A stretch of 64,000 bases of DNA from Acidobacteriaceae bacterium (GTDB lineage: Bacteria; Acidobacteriota; Terriglobia; Terriglobales; Acidobacteriaceae), in the NCBI GenBank assembly GCA_003156805.1, contig PMHV01000059.1, positions 377,512-441,511 of the forward strand, written 5' to 3'. Position numbers and translations under genes: made by a program. The notes below the pieces were generated by a model that ran no database searches, had not been told where the DNA came from, and saw only the letters and a program-made list of their open reading frames with translations. Each line of letters starts with the position of its first letter. Position 1 is the stretch's first letter. Of the stretch, positions 52,556 through 62,714 are shown piece after piece.

Positions 52556-52606
52556 AAGATGGTGCGCCCTGAGAGATTCGAACTCCCGATCTTCTGGTTC
52601 GTAGCC
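52556..52606 (-). repeat. 51-nt tRNA-Arg-derived direct repeat (att site remnant)
   Basis: Identical at 50 of 51 positions to 54350-54400, the 3' half of tRNA-Arg(ACG), from just outside the CCA end to the anticodon stem; the single difference is at 52590/54384. Beyond 52606 similarity stops, so this is not a working tRNA. A 3'-tRNA fragment as direct repeat of the real tRNA is the footprint left by tyrosine-recombinase integration. It marks the distal end of a 1.8-kb remnant. Confidence 0.8.
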
Positions 52607-52836
52607 CAATTCTGTGGTACACGCCAGACAAAACGGACCAACGAAGTACAACGAAACCCTAAAAGTCTCTTACGTCGTTTGCTCCATTCTGCTTAACCTC
52701 GCCTCACGTTTACGGACAAAATGCGGACGCTGGAAGTAGCTCATACTTCCTCAATGAGTGCTATGGCGATTTAGCAACAGTCGACCAGCCTCGGAAACGG
52801 CGTGAACGAAGAGCCGGGATCAGTGAATATACAAGA

Positions 52837-53616
52837 TCAGGGCGTATCCATACGATGAAGAATCACTATCGCCGGCTTGGGCGAGCCGATAGTGTACTGC
52901 GTGTAGGTCTGGGTAGTGCCATCGGGCGAGACTTCCCATTCCTCCTCGTCGAAAGGCTTGCCGTTCAGGCGCGTGATGGCTTTCACGGTGCGCGCTCCCG
53001 TCCTTGTGGCCGAAACCGTCATGCCGGACGGGAGTCTCGGCCCATGCTCCGGATATTCCTTGCCGTCGAACTTAAGCGAGTAGGTAGTTCCGTCTTCGGG
53101 CAAGGTGACGGTAATCCCGTCGTCACCATTGGCTGCGATGTCGACTTCTGTGAATGTCATTTGGACTTCGGTGGTTTCCCACGTCCCCTCAAAGCCGCTT
53201 TTGCCAGCGACGCGCTTCATGACGCCGGTGGCGGAGAATGGTTCCCCATTCTCCTTTTGGCCGGCTATGGTCCACTTAATGGTATTCTCGTCGGCGGAGA
53301 GGACCCAAGTCTCGGTGCCTAACAGCCTGCCGTGGCTCGTGTTTGTAAACTGCCAGGCTTTCGCACCAACCACCTTCATGGCGGTATCGTCGCCGAAGGG
53401 CGTGGACTGCGGCGTGCCATCGGCCTTGATGGTCCAGGAGTAGCCGTCTTCGTGGAAGGTCCAGGTATCCGGTCCGGCAGCCGCAATCGAACTGATGGAA
53501 CCGGTGAGCTGGCTCTTTGCCGGATCGACCTTCCAGTGGCCGATGAACGGATTCTCCGCGAATCCAGCCGATGACCACAGAAGAGCGAACGCCAAAGTGA
53601 AAATGAATTTTGCCAT
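52837..53616 (-). CDS. Exported protein of the 'GHWKxxPAKS' type, unknown
   Basis: 259 residues with signal peptide (MAKFIFTLAFALLWSSAGFA). The mature N-terminus NPFIGHWKVDPAKSQLTG recurs among acidobacterial exported beta-rich proteins. Two similar beta-barrel-like halves are seen, residues about 20-130 (TWTFHEDGYSWTIKADGTP) and about 140-255 (RTVKAITRLNGKPFDEEEWE). No catalytic motif is recognised. It lies inside the tRNA-Arg island remnant and may be its surviving cargo. Confidence 0.68.
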   Translation of the reverse strand: MAKFIFTLAFALLWSSAGFAENPFIGHWKVDPAKSQLTGSISSIAAAGPDTWTFHEDGYSWTIKADGTPQSTPFGDDTAMKVVGAKAWQFTNTSHGRLLGTETWVLSADENTIKWTIAGQKENGEPFSATGVMKRVAGKSGFEGTWETTEVQMTFTEVDIAANGDDGITVTLPEDGTTYSLKFDGKEYPEHGPRLPSGMTVSATRTGARTVKAITRLNGKPFDEEEWEVSPDGTTQTYTQYTIGSPKPAIVILHRMDTP

Positions 53617-53840
53617 CCCAGCGTCCTCTCGCGCAGGATTATAACCCTCTTCGGACGCGGCGAGACTGGCTACAGAGAAGCCGTCCCTGCCATGCAGCCT
53701 AGCGTAACTGTCGAAAACAGGCCATTACGCGTTTCGACCGCTAGTCAATGGGTGAAATGGCGATGTTTCGCCAACTATCCGAGTTCACTGTTGCAAAATT
53801 GACCTTTTCCCTTCTGCGGTTTGGAGTATTACTCAACGCC

Positions 53841-54003
53841 ATGAAGGCCAAGAAGCCGACTCTGAAACAAGTACAGGCTGTCCGTTGCCCGACTTGTGGC
53901 GCGGGGCCGGGGCGAGAAGTGTGAACTCAGCACGGGACAGCCCCGGACCGAGCCGCATCGTGACCGGCGCTTGGAGGCAGAAGACCACGCAGCGTTGTCC
54001 TAG
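53841..54003 (+). pseudogene. Small CPTCGA-type zinc protein, frameshifted
   Basis: From ATG 53841 the frame reads MKAKKPTLKQVQAVRCPTCG and then stops after PGREV. One base fewer in the GGGG at 53909-53912 restores GEKCELSTGQPRTEPHRDRR and LEAEDHAALS to a stop at 54003. The result is a 53-residue protein with CPTCG...GEKCELSTG, a small Cys-containing family common in Acidobacteriota. Function unknown. It could be a real decay event within the island remnant or a one-base consensus error. Confidence 0.6.
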
Positions 54004-54121
54004 AGGGTAGGGCTTTGCAGGAAGCGCGGGCGAATCGAAAGATCGCGCCGAAAGCGCTGACGGATGGCTCGGAGTAGGCTCAATTCGGTTTCGGCAACAG
54101 CTTTGAAAGCTCACCCTCGAA

Positions 54122-54274
54122 ATGAGTTTCAACTTGTCCGGTCACAAGACGGATTCGATGTTCCGGCGCTATGCCATCGTCTCCGAGACGGACCTGCGGA
54201 CAGCTCTCCGAGCGACTCAGGCTTACCTCGCAGCGGTGAAGGAGAGCGTAGTCGAAATGGCAGCAAGCGGGTAA
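54122..54274 (+). pseudogene. C-terminal fragment of a tyrosine recombinase (integrase)
   Basis: 51 codons from 54122: NLSGHKTDSMFRRYAIVSE is the integrase box with the catalytic His (GH) and the nucleophile Tyr (RRY). It continues TDLRTALRATQAYLAAVKES to a natural stop. The catalytic Arg/Lys part and all upstream domains are missing, and no integrase coding is seen in the 120 nt before it. It ends 76 nt from tRNA-Arg, the usual position of an integrase gene next to its attachment site. Confidence 0.8.
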
Positions 54275-54314
54275 GAATTTTCTGCCTCACGGACAATTCA
54301 CGGACAAAAGCCAA

Positions 54315-54338
54315 AGGGCACCCTTCGCCGGGTGCCCT
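54315..54338 (-). terminator. Terminator downstream of tRNA-Arg
   Basis: AGGGCACCC (54315-54323) pairs perfectly with GGGTGCCCT (54330-54338) around a 6-nt loop. Read on the minus strand it lies 16 nt after the 3' end of tRNA-Arg and is followed by TTTGGCTTTTG. It would end the tRNA transcript. Confidence 0.7.
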
Positions 54339-54353
54339 AAGTTATTGAAAAGA

Positions 54354-54430
54354 TGGTGCGCCCTGAGAGATTCGAACTCCCGACCTTCTGGTTCGTAGCC
54401 AGACGCTCTATCCAGCTGAGCTAAGGGCGC
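54354..54430 (-). tRNA. tRNA-Arg (anticodon ACG)
   Basis: Full cloverleaf on the minus strand: acceptor GCGCCCT/AGGGCGC, D-arm GCTCAGCTGGATAGAGC, anticodon stem TCTGG/CCAGA with loop CTACGAA (anticodon ACG, read as ICG), variable AGGTC, T-arm GGGAG-TTCGAAT-CTCTC, discriminator A and an encoded CCA. It is the integration target for the element remnant to its 3' side, and it remains intact. It decodes CGU, CGC and CGA after A34 deamination, which needs TadA. Confidence 0.96.
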
Positions 54431-54874
54431 GGATCGGACCGGATGGAGAACTTATTCAGGAATTATAGCGGAACTCGCCGCCGCGGGAAACCGCCGCGCA
54501 ATCCGGCACGGCTGCTGATCTGCTTTTTCCGAACAAAACCCAGGCCAACCCGCGCGCCGTACCTGTTCAACATTTCTTCGGCATTTTCCCGCTTGTGCAC
54601 TGGGGTAATTTTTCCCAGGGGCAGAGCAATTCCTACCGAGCCGACGGACCATGGGGCGCCTGTTTTGAACGCGTTAGCGATGGCATTAAGGTTGCTTTAT
54701 CCAGACCAGACGAAGTGGCGCGCAACGGGGCGTTTCTTGAGAATAACTTCGGCCAGAGGTTTTCTTGGGCGCCCCTTGCTTACTAAACGCTTCGGCTGTA
54801 GCAGGCCCTCTCCGACATCAACGCGCACGAACCTCCCCCACTCCCCTTGGTTCGTAGCTTTTAGTTTGCCGCCT
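54431..54874. other. Spacer upstream of tRNA-Arg without a supported gene
   Basis: 444 nt. A 146-codon plus-strand frame covers it, but its composition (Arg/Pro/Thr-rich, no domain, no ribosome site) argues against a gene. The part next to 54440-54480 should contain the tRNA promoter. No repeat or hairpin of note was seen. Confidence 0.4.
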
Positions 54875-55102
54875 TTAGGCTAGAGCCAGCCGTTCCCGCA
54901 CATCAACTCCAGCCTGTCGCAGCAATTTTGCGACGGCATCTGCCTTAAGCCGGGAAGCATCGAACTCCACACGCACCGTCCGCTCTTTGTCGTCGAACGT
55001 CACCCGCCGCACTCCGTACACTTCACGCACGGTGTCAATCGCGCGCAACTCGTTCTCGCCCGGAGCCGCGCCATAGCGGAACGCTATATCCAAGTACGTC
55101 AT
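54875..55102 (-). CDS. Small HMA-fold-like protein lacking CxxC
   Basis: 75 residues from ATG 55102 (MTYLDIAFRYGAAPGEN), with GAGGGA 7 nt upstream. The pattern beta-alpha-beta-beta-alpha-beta (ELRAIDTVREVYGVRRVTFD, ERTVRVEFDASRLKADAVAK) is that of heavy-metal-associated/CopZ-like domains, but the M-x-C-x-x-C metal motif is absent. It is read divergently from copA, 250 nt away. A partner or degenerate chaperone role is possible; metal binding is unlikely. Confidence 0.7.
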   Translation of the reverse strand: MTYLDIAFRYGAAPGENELRAIDTVREVYGVRRVTFDDKERTVRVEFDASRLKADAVAKLLRQAGVDVRERLALA

Positions 55103-55352
55103 CGGGAAGTCCCTCAATTCTATGAATTTCAGCGCCTCAGCCGTCTCGTGAATCCAATATAAAGCATCGGCAATCGAACAAACTAGGCAAAGCCGAGCCG
55201 CGATTCGGTCTCCGGCGCGCAGCTGGAAGCTTTCTCTTTGGTTCGCAGCCGGATTTCAGAGGATTGCTGAGCAAAGATTGCTGATCGGATCGCTGATAAG
55301 AGATTGCTGCGCTCGGTGATCGCCAAGCCTCGGTGTGATTCGCCAAACGTTC

Positions 55353-57914
<2,562 letters not shown>

Positions 57915-57915
57915 T

Positions 57916-58016
57916 TTCACCACTGAGACACGGCAGTCACGGAGAAAAAACAGAAAACCATGCCTCCTCATTGCGAGCTGTGCAATTAGAGATTTTCTCC
58001 GTGCCTGGGTGGTGAA
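57916..58016. terminator. Nested inverted repeat between copA and the TlpA-like gene
   Basis: TTCACCAC (57916-57923) pairs with GTGGTGAA (58009-58016), and CACGGAGAAAA (57938-57948) with TTTTCTCCGTG (57993-58003). The two arm pairs are nested and fill almost the whole space between the convergent stops. The A- and T-runs at the arm ends could serve termination in both directions. The words CACGGAG and GTGGTGA also occur elsewhere in this genome (18800), so a repeat origin is possible. Confidence 0.5.
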
Positions 58017-58017
58017 C

Positions 58018-58548
58018 CTAGATCTTCCCCAGAAACTCGATGACGTCCGGCTCCGTCCAGTCCACTGCCCCGATGAACTTTCTCCGCATGACGCCGTCCC
58101 GGTCGATCACATAAGTTTCAGGAAACTTGAACGTTCCATAAAGGTCGTTGCTCTTTTGGCTGGGATCGCGGATGGTTAGTAAGTCTACGTTGTGGTTTCT
58201 GATGAAGCTGCGGTAAGCATTGTCGTCCACGTCCACACTCACCGCCAGCACCGTAACCCCTTTCGCTTTCATCATTCGCTGCATTTGCACCAGCGACGGC
58301 ACTTCTTCCACGCAAGGTGGACACCACGTAGCCCAGAAGTTGAGCACCACCACCTGGCCCTTCAACTGGCTGAGCGTAACCTTGCCTTTGGAGTCTTGCA
58401 CGGTGAAATCGGGGGCGTTAGAGCCAATCTGCGGCGGCCGCGACCCTCGGGAACAGGCCCCTGACATGAGCAGCATCAGGATCGCGGAAATTACGCCGGA
58501 GAATTGGGAGACGCGACGCACCCATCTATAATAATAGATTGCGCGCAT
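58018..58548 (-). CDS. TlpA/ResA-type thioredoxin-like lipoprotein
   Basis: About 176 residues from ATG 58548, though a later GTG in WVRRVSQ would leave a neater signal. Signal VISAILMLLMSGAC ends in a lipobox (S-G-A-C), so it is probably membrane-anchored outside the cytoplasm. The AhpC/TSA-like TlpA domain begins APDFTVQDSKGKVTLSQL, with the redox motif FWATWCPPCVEEVP and the later FPETYVIDRDGVMRRKF. Such proteins reduce apo-cytochromes or Cu-site cysteines. Its 5' end overlaps the divergent GT2 gene by about 2 nt. Confidence 0.85.
   Translation of the reverse strand: MRAIYYYRWVRRVSQFSGVISAILMLLMSGACSRGSRPPQIGSNAPDFTVQDSKGKVTLSQLKGQVVVLNFWATWCPPCVEEVPSLVQMQRMMKAKGVTVLAVSVDVDDNAYRSFIRNHNVDLLTIRDPSQKSNDLYGTFKFPETYVIDRDGVMRRKFIGAVDWTEPDVIEFLGKI
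58504..58532 (+). promoter_or_regulatory. Promoter of the GT2 glycosyltransferase gene
   Basis: TTGGGA (58504-58509) and a perfect TATAAT (58527-58532) are separated by 17 nt. Transcription would begin about 58539, only some 8 nt before the ATG at 58547, so the mRNA would be nearly leaderless. The promoter lies within the N-terminal codons of the divergent TlpA-like frame, which is one reason to suspect that gene starts further in. Confidence 0.55.
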
Positions 58549-59665
58549 GGCTGCGATGAGCACAATGGTGGATACAGGGACTCACACAAGGACAAGGACG
58601 GAGCGGCTCACGGTCTCGGTGATCGTTCCGGCCCGCAACGAAGAAGCCAGCCTCTCCGCGTGTCTCGCATCGTTGGTCTCGCAGACCGGAATCGCGTTCG
58701 AGGTGATTGTTATAGATGATCATTCCACTGACCGCACCCGCGAGATCGCTGCATCGTTTCCCGGCGTGCGCATCATTGAAGCTGGTCCTTTGTCCGAAGG
58801 CTGGACCGGCAAGAACAACGCCCTGGTCGCCGGAGCGCGCGAAGCGCGCGGCGAGTGGCTGCTCTTCACCGATGCCGACACCGCGCACCGGCCGGCGTCG
58901 CTGGCACGAGGCGTCGCAGAAGCGAAGCGGCACAACGCGGCCATGCTCTCCTATTCGCCCGAGCAAAGTGTAGAGGGCTTCTGGGAAAAAGCCGTGATGC
59001 CGGTAATCTTCGCGGAACTTGCCGCAAGCTATCGCCCTTCTCAAGTAAGTGATCCGCGCTCGTCCGCCGCAGCCGCAAACGGCCAATATATTCTGATTGC
59101 CCGCGAAGCCTATGATGCCGTTGGCGGCCACGCCGCCATCGCCTCCAGCCTGCTCGAGGACGTCGCCCTGGCGCGCGCCGTCAAACGGTCGGGAAGAAAG
59201 ATTTTCTTCCGCTACGCCGCCGACGCCGTGCGCACCCGCATGTATCGCAGCTTTGTACAACTGCGCGAAGGCTGGACCAAGAACCTCGCGCTTCTATTCC
59301 CCTCGCCCCGTCGCCTCGCCCTGCTGCGGGCGCTTGAGTTCGTTCTCATCGTCGCCAGCTTTGCCATCGGCATCGCCACCGGCCTGCGCGGACACTGGCA
59401 GCCCGCCGTTGTGGCCGCAACTCTTTGCGTGATCTTGTATGCATCGTTTTTTACGCGCATCCGCCGAGCCCATTTCTTCGCGGACGCAAACGTTCTGGCT
59501 TTGCTGGGACTGCCGATCTTTTCTTATCTTCTGCTGCGCTCGAAACGGTTTCATCGCCGCGGCAATGTTTCCTGGAAAGGCCGCAGCTACCCAGGCACCC
59601 GCCACAACGTAGCGCTCGATTCGCGAGCGCAGGAGGATCATGGTCTATCTCACGCGCAAAGCTGA
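58547..59665 (+). CDS. Family 2 glycosyltransferase (HpnB/CrtQ-like)
   Basis: 372 residues. GT-A fold: VSVIVPARNEEASLSACLAS, VIVIDDHSTDRTREIA, EGWTGKNNALVAGA, the metal-binding LLFTDADTAHRP and SLLEDVALARAVKRSG with the acceptor ED motif. Three C-terminal hydrophobic segments (residues about 265-340) anchor it in the membrane. The GWTGKNNAL loop resembles hopanoid/carotenoid-associated glycosyltransferases, but the acceptor is unknown. The 3' end overlaps the first PTPS gene by 26 nt, and that gene's ribosome site GGAGGAT lies inside this one, so they are co-transcribed. Confidence 0.85.
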   Translation: MAAMSTMVDTGTHTRTRTERLTVSVIVPARNEEASLSACLASLVSQTGIAFEVIVIDDHSTDRTREIAASFPGVRIIEAGPLSEGWTGKNNALVAGAREARGEWLLFTDADTAHRPASLARGVAEAKRHNAAMLSYSPEQSVEGFWEKAVMPVIFAELAASYRPSQVSDPRSSAAAANGQYILIAREAYDAVGGHAAIASSLLEDVALARAVKRSGRKIFFRYAADAVRTRMYRSFVQLREGWTKNLALLFPSPRRLALLRALEFVLIVASFAIGIATGLRGHWQPAVVAATLCVILYASFFTRIRRAHFFADANVLALLGLPIFSYLLLRSKRFHRRGNVSWKGRSYPGTRHNVALDSRAQEDHGLSHAQS

Positions 59666-60050
59666 ATTTTCCGCATCGCACTACTACCACAACCCGGACT
59701 TCACCCCCGAAGAAAACCGCCGCGTCTTCGGCAAGTGCAACAACCCGAACGGTCACGGCCACAATTACACCCTCGAAGTCACGGTGAAGGGCGAAGTCGA
59801 TCCGCGCTCCGGCTTCGTCGTCGACCTCAAACAGCTCAAGGAAATCATGCACCGCGAAGTGCTCGACGCCATGGACCACCGCTTTCTCAACAAAGAAGTC
59901 CCCGACTTTCTCCATCGGATTCCGACCACCGAGAACATCGCCATCGCCGCCTGGCAGCGCCTCGCTACCAAGCTCGACAAGGCGCAATTGCATCGTGTCC
60001 GCGTCTACGAGACGCCCGATCTCTTTGTCGATTTCTACGGAGAAGCTTGA
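59640..60050 (+). CDS. queD: 6-carboxytetrahydropterin / 6-pyruvoyltetrahydropterin synthase family (copy 1)
   Basis: 136 residues with a strong ribosome site (AGGAGGA) within the GT2 gene end. Zinc ligand His in SASHYYHNP and GHGHNYTLEV; catalytic Cys in FGKCNNPNGHGHNY; Asp-His relay in DAMDHRFLNK; substrate Glu in RVRVYETPDL. It converts dihydroneopterin triphosphate to 6-carboxy- or 6-pyruvoyl-tetrahydropterin. The motifs alone do not tell QueD (queuosine) from true PTPS. Followed by a diverged second copy and folE. Confidence 0.9.
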   Translation: MVYLTRKAEFSASHYYHNPDFTPEENRRVFGKCNNPNGHGHNYTLEVTVKGEVDPRSGFVVDLKQLKEIMHREVLDAMDHRFLNKEVPDFLHRIPTTENIAIAAWQRLATKLDKAQLHRVRVYETPDLFVDFYGEA

Positions 60051-60088
60051 GGTCCCCAGTATGAGTTGCAGATTATGACACGCAAACT

Positions 60089-60517
60089 ATGAAGGCTCAT
60101 CTCACACGCCGTTATTTATTTTCGGCCTCGCACCGGCTGCACAGCGAAGAAATGTCCGCCGAAGAGAACCAGTCCACCTACGGCAAGTGCAACAATCCCT
60201 TTGGACACGGCCACAACTACATTCTCGGAGTCACGGTCAGCGGGCCCGTCGATGAACGCACTGGAATGGTCTGCAACTTGGTCGACCTCGATGGTTTCAT
60301 CGGAAGGGAAGTGCTCGCCCGCTACGATCACGAGAATCTGAACACGCTGAAAGAATTCGCGCAAACCGTGCCCACCACAGAAAACCTGTGCACGACCATC
60401 TACGAAATAGTGAAGCGCGGCTTCCGCCACGCGCATCTGGAAAGAGTGCGATTGGAAGAAACCATGATGAATTCGTTCGAATATGCAGGCGAAACGGAGA
60501 CAATCCAGATTACCTGA
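60089..60517 (+). CDS. 6-carboxytetrahydropterin / 6-pyruvoyltetrahydropterin synthase family (copy 2)
   Basis: 142 residues, 38 nt after copy 1. Same active-site set: SASHRLHSEEMS, YGKCNNPFGHGHNYILGV, catalytic Asp-His in ARYDHENLNTL, and RVRLEETMMNSFEY. It keeps the Cys, Asp and His needed for PTPS or QueD activity, but overall identity with copy 1 is low, so the duplication is old or the genes have different roles. One may feed queuosine and the other another pterin. Confidence 0.88.
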   Translation: MKAHLTRRYLFSASHRLHSEEMSAEENQSTYGKCNNPFGHGHNYILGVTVSGPVDERTGMVCNLVDLDGFIGREVLARYDHENLNTLKEFAQTVPTTENLCTTIYEIVKRGFRHAHLERVRLEETMMNSFEYAGETETIQIT

Positions 60518-60564
60518 GCGCAAACCCGGATAATTATGTAAGCAAAACCACATTAGGTTGACTT

Positions 60565-60612
60565 TGGTTTTCAAATTACAAAATTACCCAATTACAAAAT
60601 TGCTAAATCGAC
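60565..60612. repeat. AT-rich word repeat before folE
   Basis: Variants of CAAATTACAAAATTACCCAA and TTACAAAATTGCTAAATCG fill the spacer between the second PTPS gene and folE. The same words (AAAATTAC, GCTAAATCG) appear in the icd-mdh spacer near 35630. It may include the folE promoter. Confidence 0.5.
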
Positions 60613-60618
60613 TCCACT

Positions 60619-61218
60619 ATGAAACCAGCCACCGAACCCACCACTCTCACCGGCGCCAGCTTCGAAGATCTGGTCCGCGAAATGCTCGTCCGCCTCGGCG
60701 AAGACACCCAGCGCGAAGGCCTCGTCCAAACCCCCGAGCGCGTTCGCAAAGCTCTGCAGCATCTCACCAAAGGCTATGCCGAAGATCCCGAAGCGCTTCT
60801 GAAAGCCGCGCTCTTCACCGAACCTTACGACGAAATGGTCATCGTCAAAGACGTCGAAATGTTCAGCCTCTGTGAGCACCACATGCTGCCCTTCTTCGGC
60901 AAGGTGCATGTGGCCTACATTCCCAACGGCAGAGTGATCGGTCTCAGCAAAATCCCCCGCCTGGTCGAAGTATTCTCGCGCCGCCTGCAAATTCAGGAGC
61001 GTCTCACCACGCAGATCGCCGAAACCATCCAGAAGGTAATCGAGCCGCAGGGCGTTGGCGTCGTCATCGAAGCCCGCCATCTGTGCATGATGATGCGCGG
61101 CGTCGAAAAGCAGCACTCCGCCGCCGTCACTTCATCCATGCTCGGCTGCTTCCGCAAGGAAGAAGAAACGCGGCAGGAATTTCTGTCTCTGATCCGTCAG
61201 CGTCCCAACGGCGTGTAG
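60619..61218 (+). CDS. folE: GTP cyclohydrolase I
   Basis: 199 residues. GTP to 7,8-dihydroneopterin triphosphate, the entry step for folate, biopterin and queuosine. Zinc site: Cys and His in [20 protein letters not shown] and Cys in [15 protein letters not shown]; catalytic His in the same segments. It also holds [20 protein letters not shown] and the C-terminal [18 protein letters not shown]. Its product is the substrate of the two PTPS-family proteins immediately upstream, so the cluster is functionally coherent. Confidence 0.96.
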   Translation: MKPATEPTTLTGASFEDLVREMLVRLGEDTQREGLVQTPERVRKALQHLTKGYAEDPEALLKAALFTEPYDEMVIVKDVEMFSLCEHHMLPFFGKVHVAYIPNGRVIGLSKIPRLVEVFSRRLQIQERLTTQIAETIQKVIEPQGVGVVIEARHLCMMMRGVEKQHSAAVTSSMLGCFRKEEETRQEFLSLIRQRPNGV

Positions 61219-61260
61219 CGACGCTCGTCAGCACCCAGATTTCGCTGCGCCCCGCCGGGT

Positions 61261-62449
61261 TTACTCCTTGACATCAAACACCGCGCTCGGGCTGGTCGTC
61301 GTGCCATAGAACGTCCCCTTCCGCAACAACAAAGTGGCTTCCGGACGTCCCCCGTCAAAGATTCCGGTAAAGGCGTAGAGCACATTCAGGGTCCACGGAC
61401 CCGGTGCGCTGGGAGGCGTCAGCTTGAAAACGGTTCCATCGGCGTCGCTGCCACCCGCCGATGCCGTGCCATAAAGTGCGCCCCCGGTTCCAAAAACTAC
61501 GCCTCCCTCCGGAGTGGCGCCATCGTCCCCACCCTGAAAGCTATACAAAACAGATTCGTTCCACGTACCCGATCCCGTCGGCGTCACCCGGTAGACCGTG
61601 CCGTAACCGGCGGAACCTCCGCTCGCCGTCGTCCCGTACAGCGTCCCCGCCTGCAGCGTCAGGTTCGACATGGGAGTTCCTCCGTCGCTGCCTCCAGTGA
61701 AGTCGTAGATGTCGATCTCACTCCATCTCCCGCCGCCTTGAGCCTTAAGCCCGAAGACAAAACCAGAATTGTATTTCCCGCCCAGCACCGAGGTTCCATA
61801 CAGATTGCCCTTGCTATCGAGAATGAGGTTGCTCACAACGGACGATCCGCGCTCCAGCGTGTACAGCAGACGATACGTCCCAACCGCCGCCCACTATGGC
61901 TGGCGGAACCAGCTGAAAAATCTCCCCAGAGGTCGTCGCGCCATACAGCGCTCCGGTCGCATCCATGGCCAGTCCGGCTTCGACAGCGCCGTCTGCGGAA
62001 TAGATAACGTTCTCGGTCCACGCTCCGCCTGGAACCGACGGCGGTTCCAGTTGGAAGGCCGTCCAGCCATACACGCCGCCGGTCAACGTCGTACCGTAAA
62101 GCGCGCCGTGACTGTCTAAGACCAGCGAGCAGAAAGGCGTGGCCCCGTCGCCGCCGCCGGTGAACGTGTACAGCACGCTGCCCTTCCACGGAGCGCCCGG
62201 GGCAGCGGGCGGACTCAGCTTGTACACGGTTCCATCGCTGGCACTCCCTCCAAAGCTTGTGGTTCCATACAGCGCCCCGCTGCTGTCGGCGATCAGTCCC
62301 GCTTGCGAGTCCACAATCTGCGTCTCGCTGAAAAAATAAATCGTGTGTTCGGTCTGGGCAAAAGACCGCGCTCCGCCCGCAAATGTTAAAACCGCCAGAA
62401 CCGCCGTCAACAACCGTTGCTTGGCGAACAGAAAATTCATGGATCGCAT
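61261..62449 (-). pseudogene. GloVer-repeat exported protein, frameshifted
   Basis: From ATG 62449 (AGGAGG 7 nt upstream) a signal peptide (RLLTAVLAVLTFAGGARSFA) and repeats of the type G-ALYGTT-x-GG-x3-DGTVYKLSPP run to about 61880, then leave frame and stop at 61814. The second half, 61261-61836, continues the same repeats (NLYGTSVLGGKYNSGFVFGL, ALYGTASAGGSDADGTVFKL) in the next frame. One extra G in the GGG at 61879-61881 explains the break; with GG the sequence reads on through YRLLYTLERGSSVVSNLILD. Repaired it is a roughly 395-residue choice-of-anchor/GloVer tandem-repeat protein of unknown function. Confidence 0.78.
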
Positions 62450-62714
62450 TAGAGAACCTCCTGGGCAGAGCCTGGGCGCCACATCAGCCAGAGACAGAGA
62501 GTTAAGACTGGAAAGTTTTCCTACTCGGGGGTGGAGGAAAAGGAGCGAAACAGCCAACTCCGAATTCCAGAGTTGCCGCGAAGTATATAACCACTCCGTT
62601 CCTGCCGCAACACCAAACTTCGTCCACCAGGCTTCCGAAACCCCTCATTTGTCGCGTAAGATGGCCCAGGCTGCCTGTCAGCCCAACCCCTTGCCCAGAA
62701 AGCATTAAGCCCCG

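Larger units (their letters stand above)
52556..54430. mobile_element. Decayed genomic-island remnant at tRNA-Arg
   Basis: The segment is bounded by the 51-nt tRNA-derived repeat (52556-52606) and the intact tRNA-Arg(ACG) (54354-54430). Inside are one exported-protein gene (52837-53616), a frameshifted small Cys-containing protein (53842-region) and the last 51 codons of a tyrosine recombinase next to the tRNA (54122-54274). ACGGACAAAA words occur beside both ends (52719 and 54290-54308). Layout and content fit an integrated element that lost most of its cargo and its integrase. It is therefore unlikely to be mobile now. Confidence 0.7.

Noticed and set aside
52490..52696. A 68-codon plus-strand frame over the tRNA fragment containing MVRPERFELPIFWFV
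   Set aside because: This is the well-known spurious translation of the antisense of tRNA-Arg 3' ends; the real feature is the tRNA-derived repeat.
54443..54883. A 146-codon plus-strand frame between tRNA-Arg and the HMA-like gene
   Set aside because: It has Arg/Pro/Thr-rich composition, no domain, no ribosome site, and runs antisense into the next gene.
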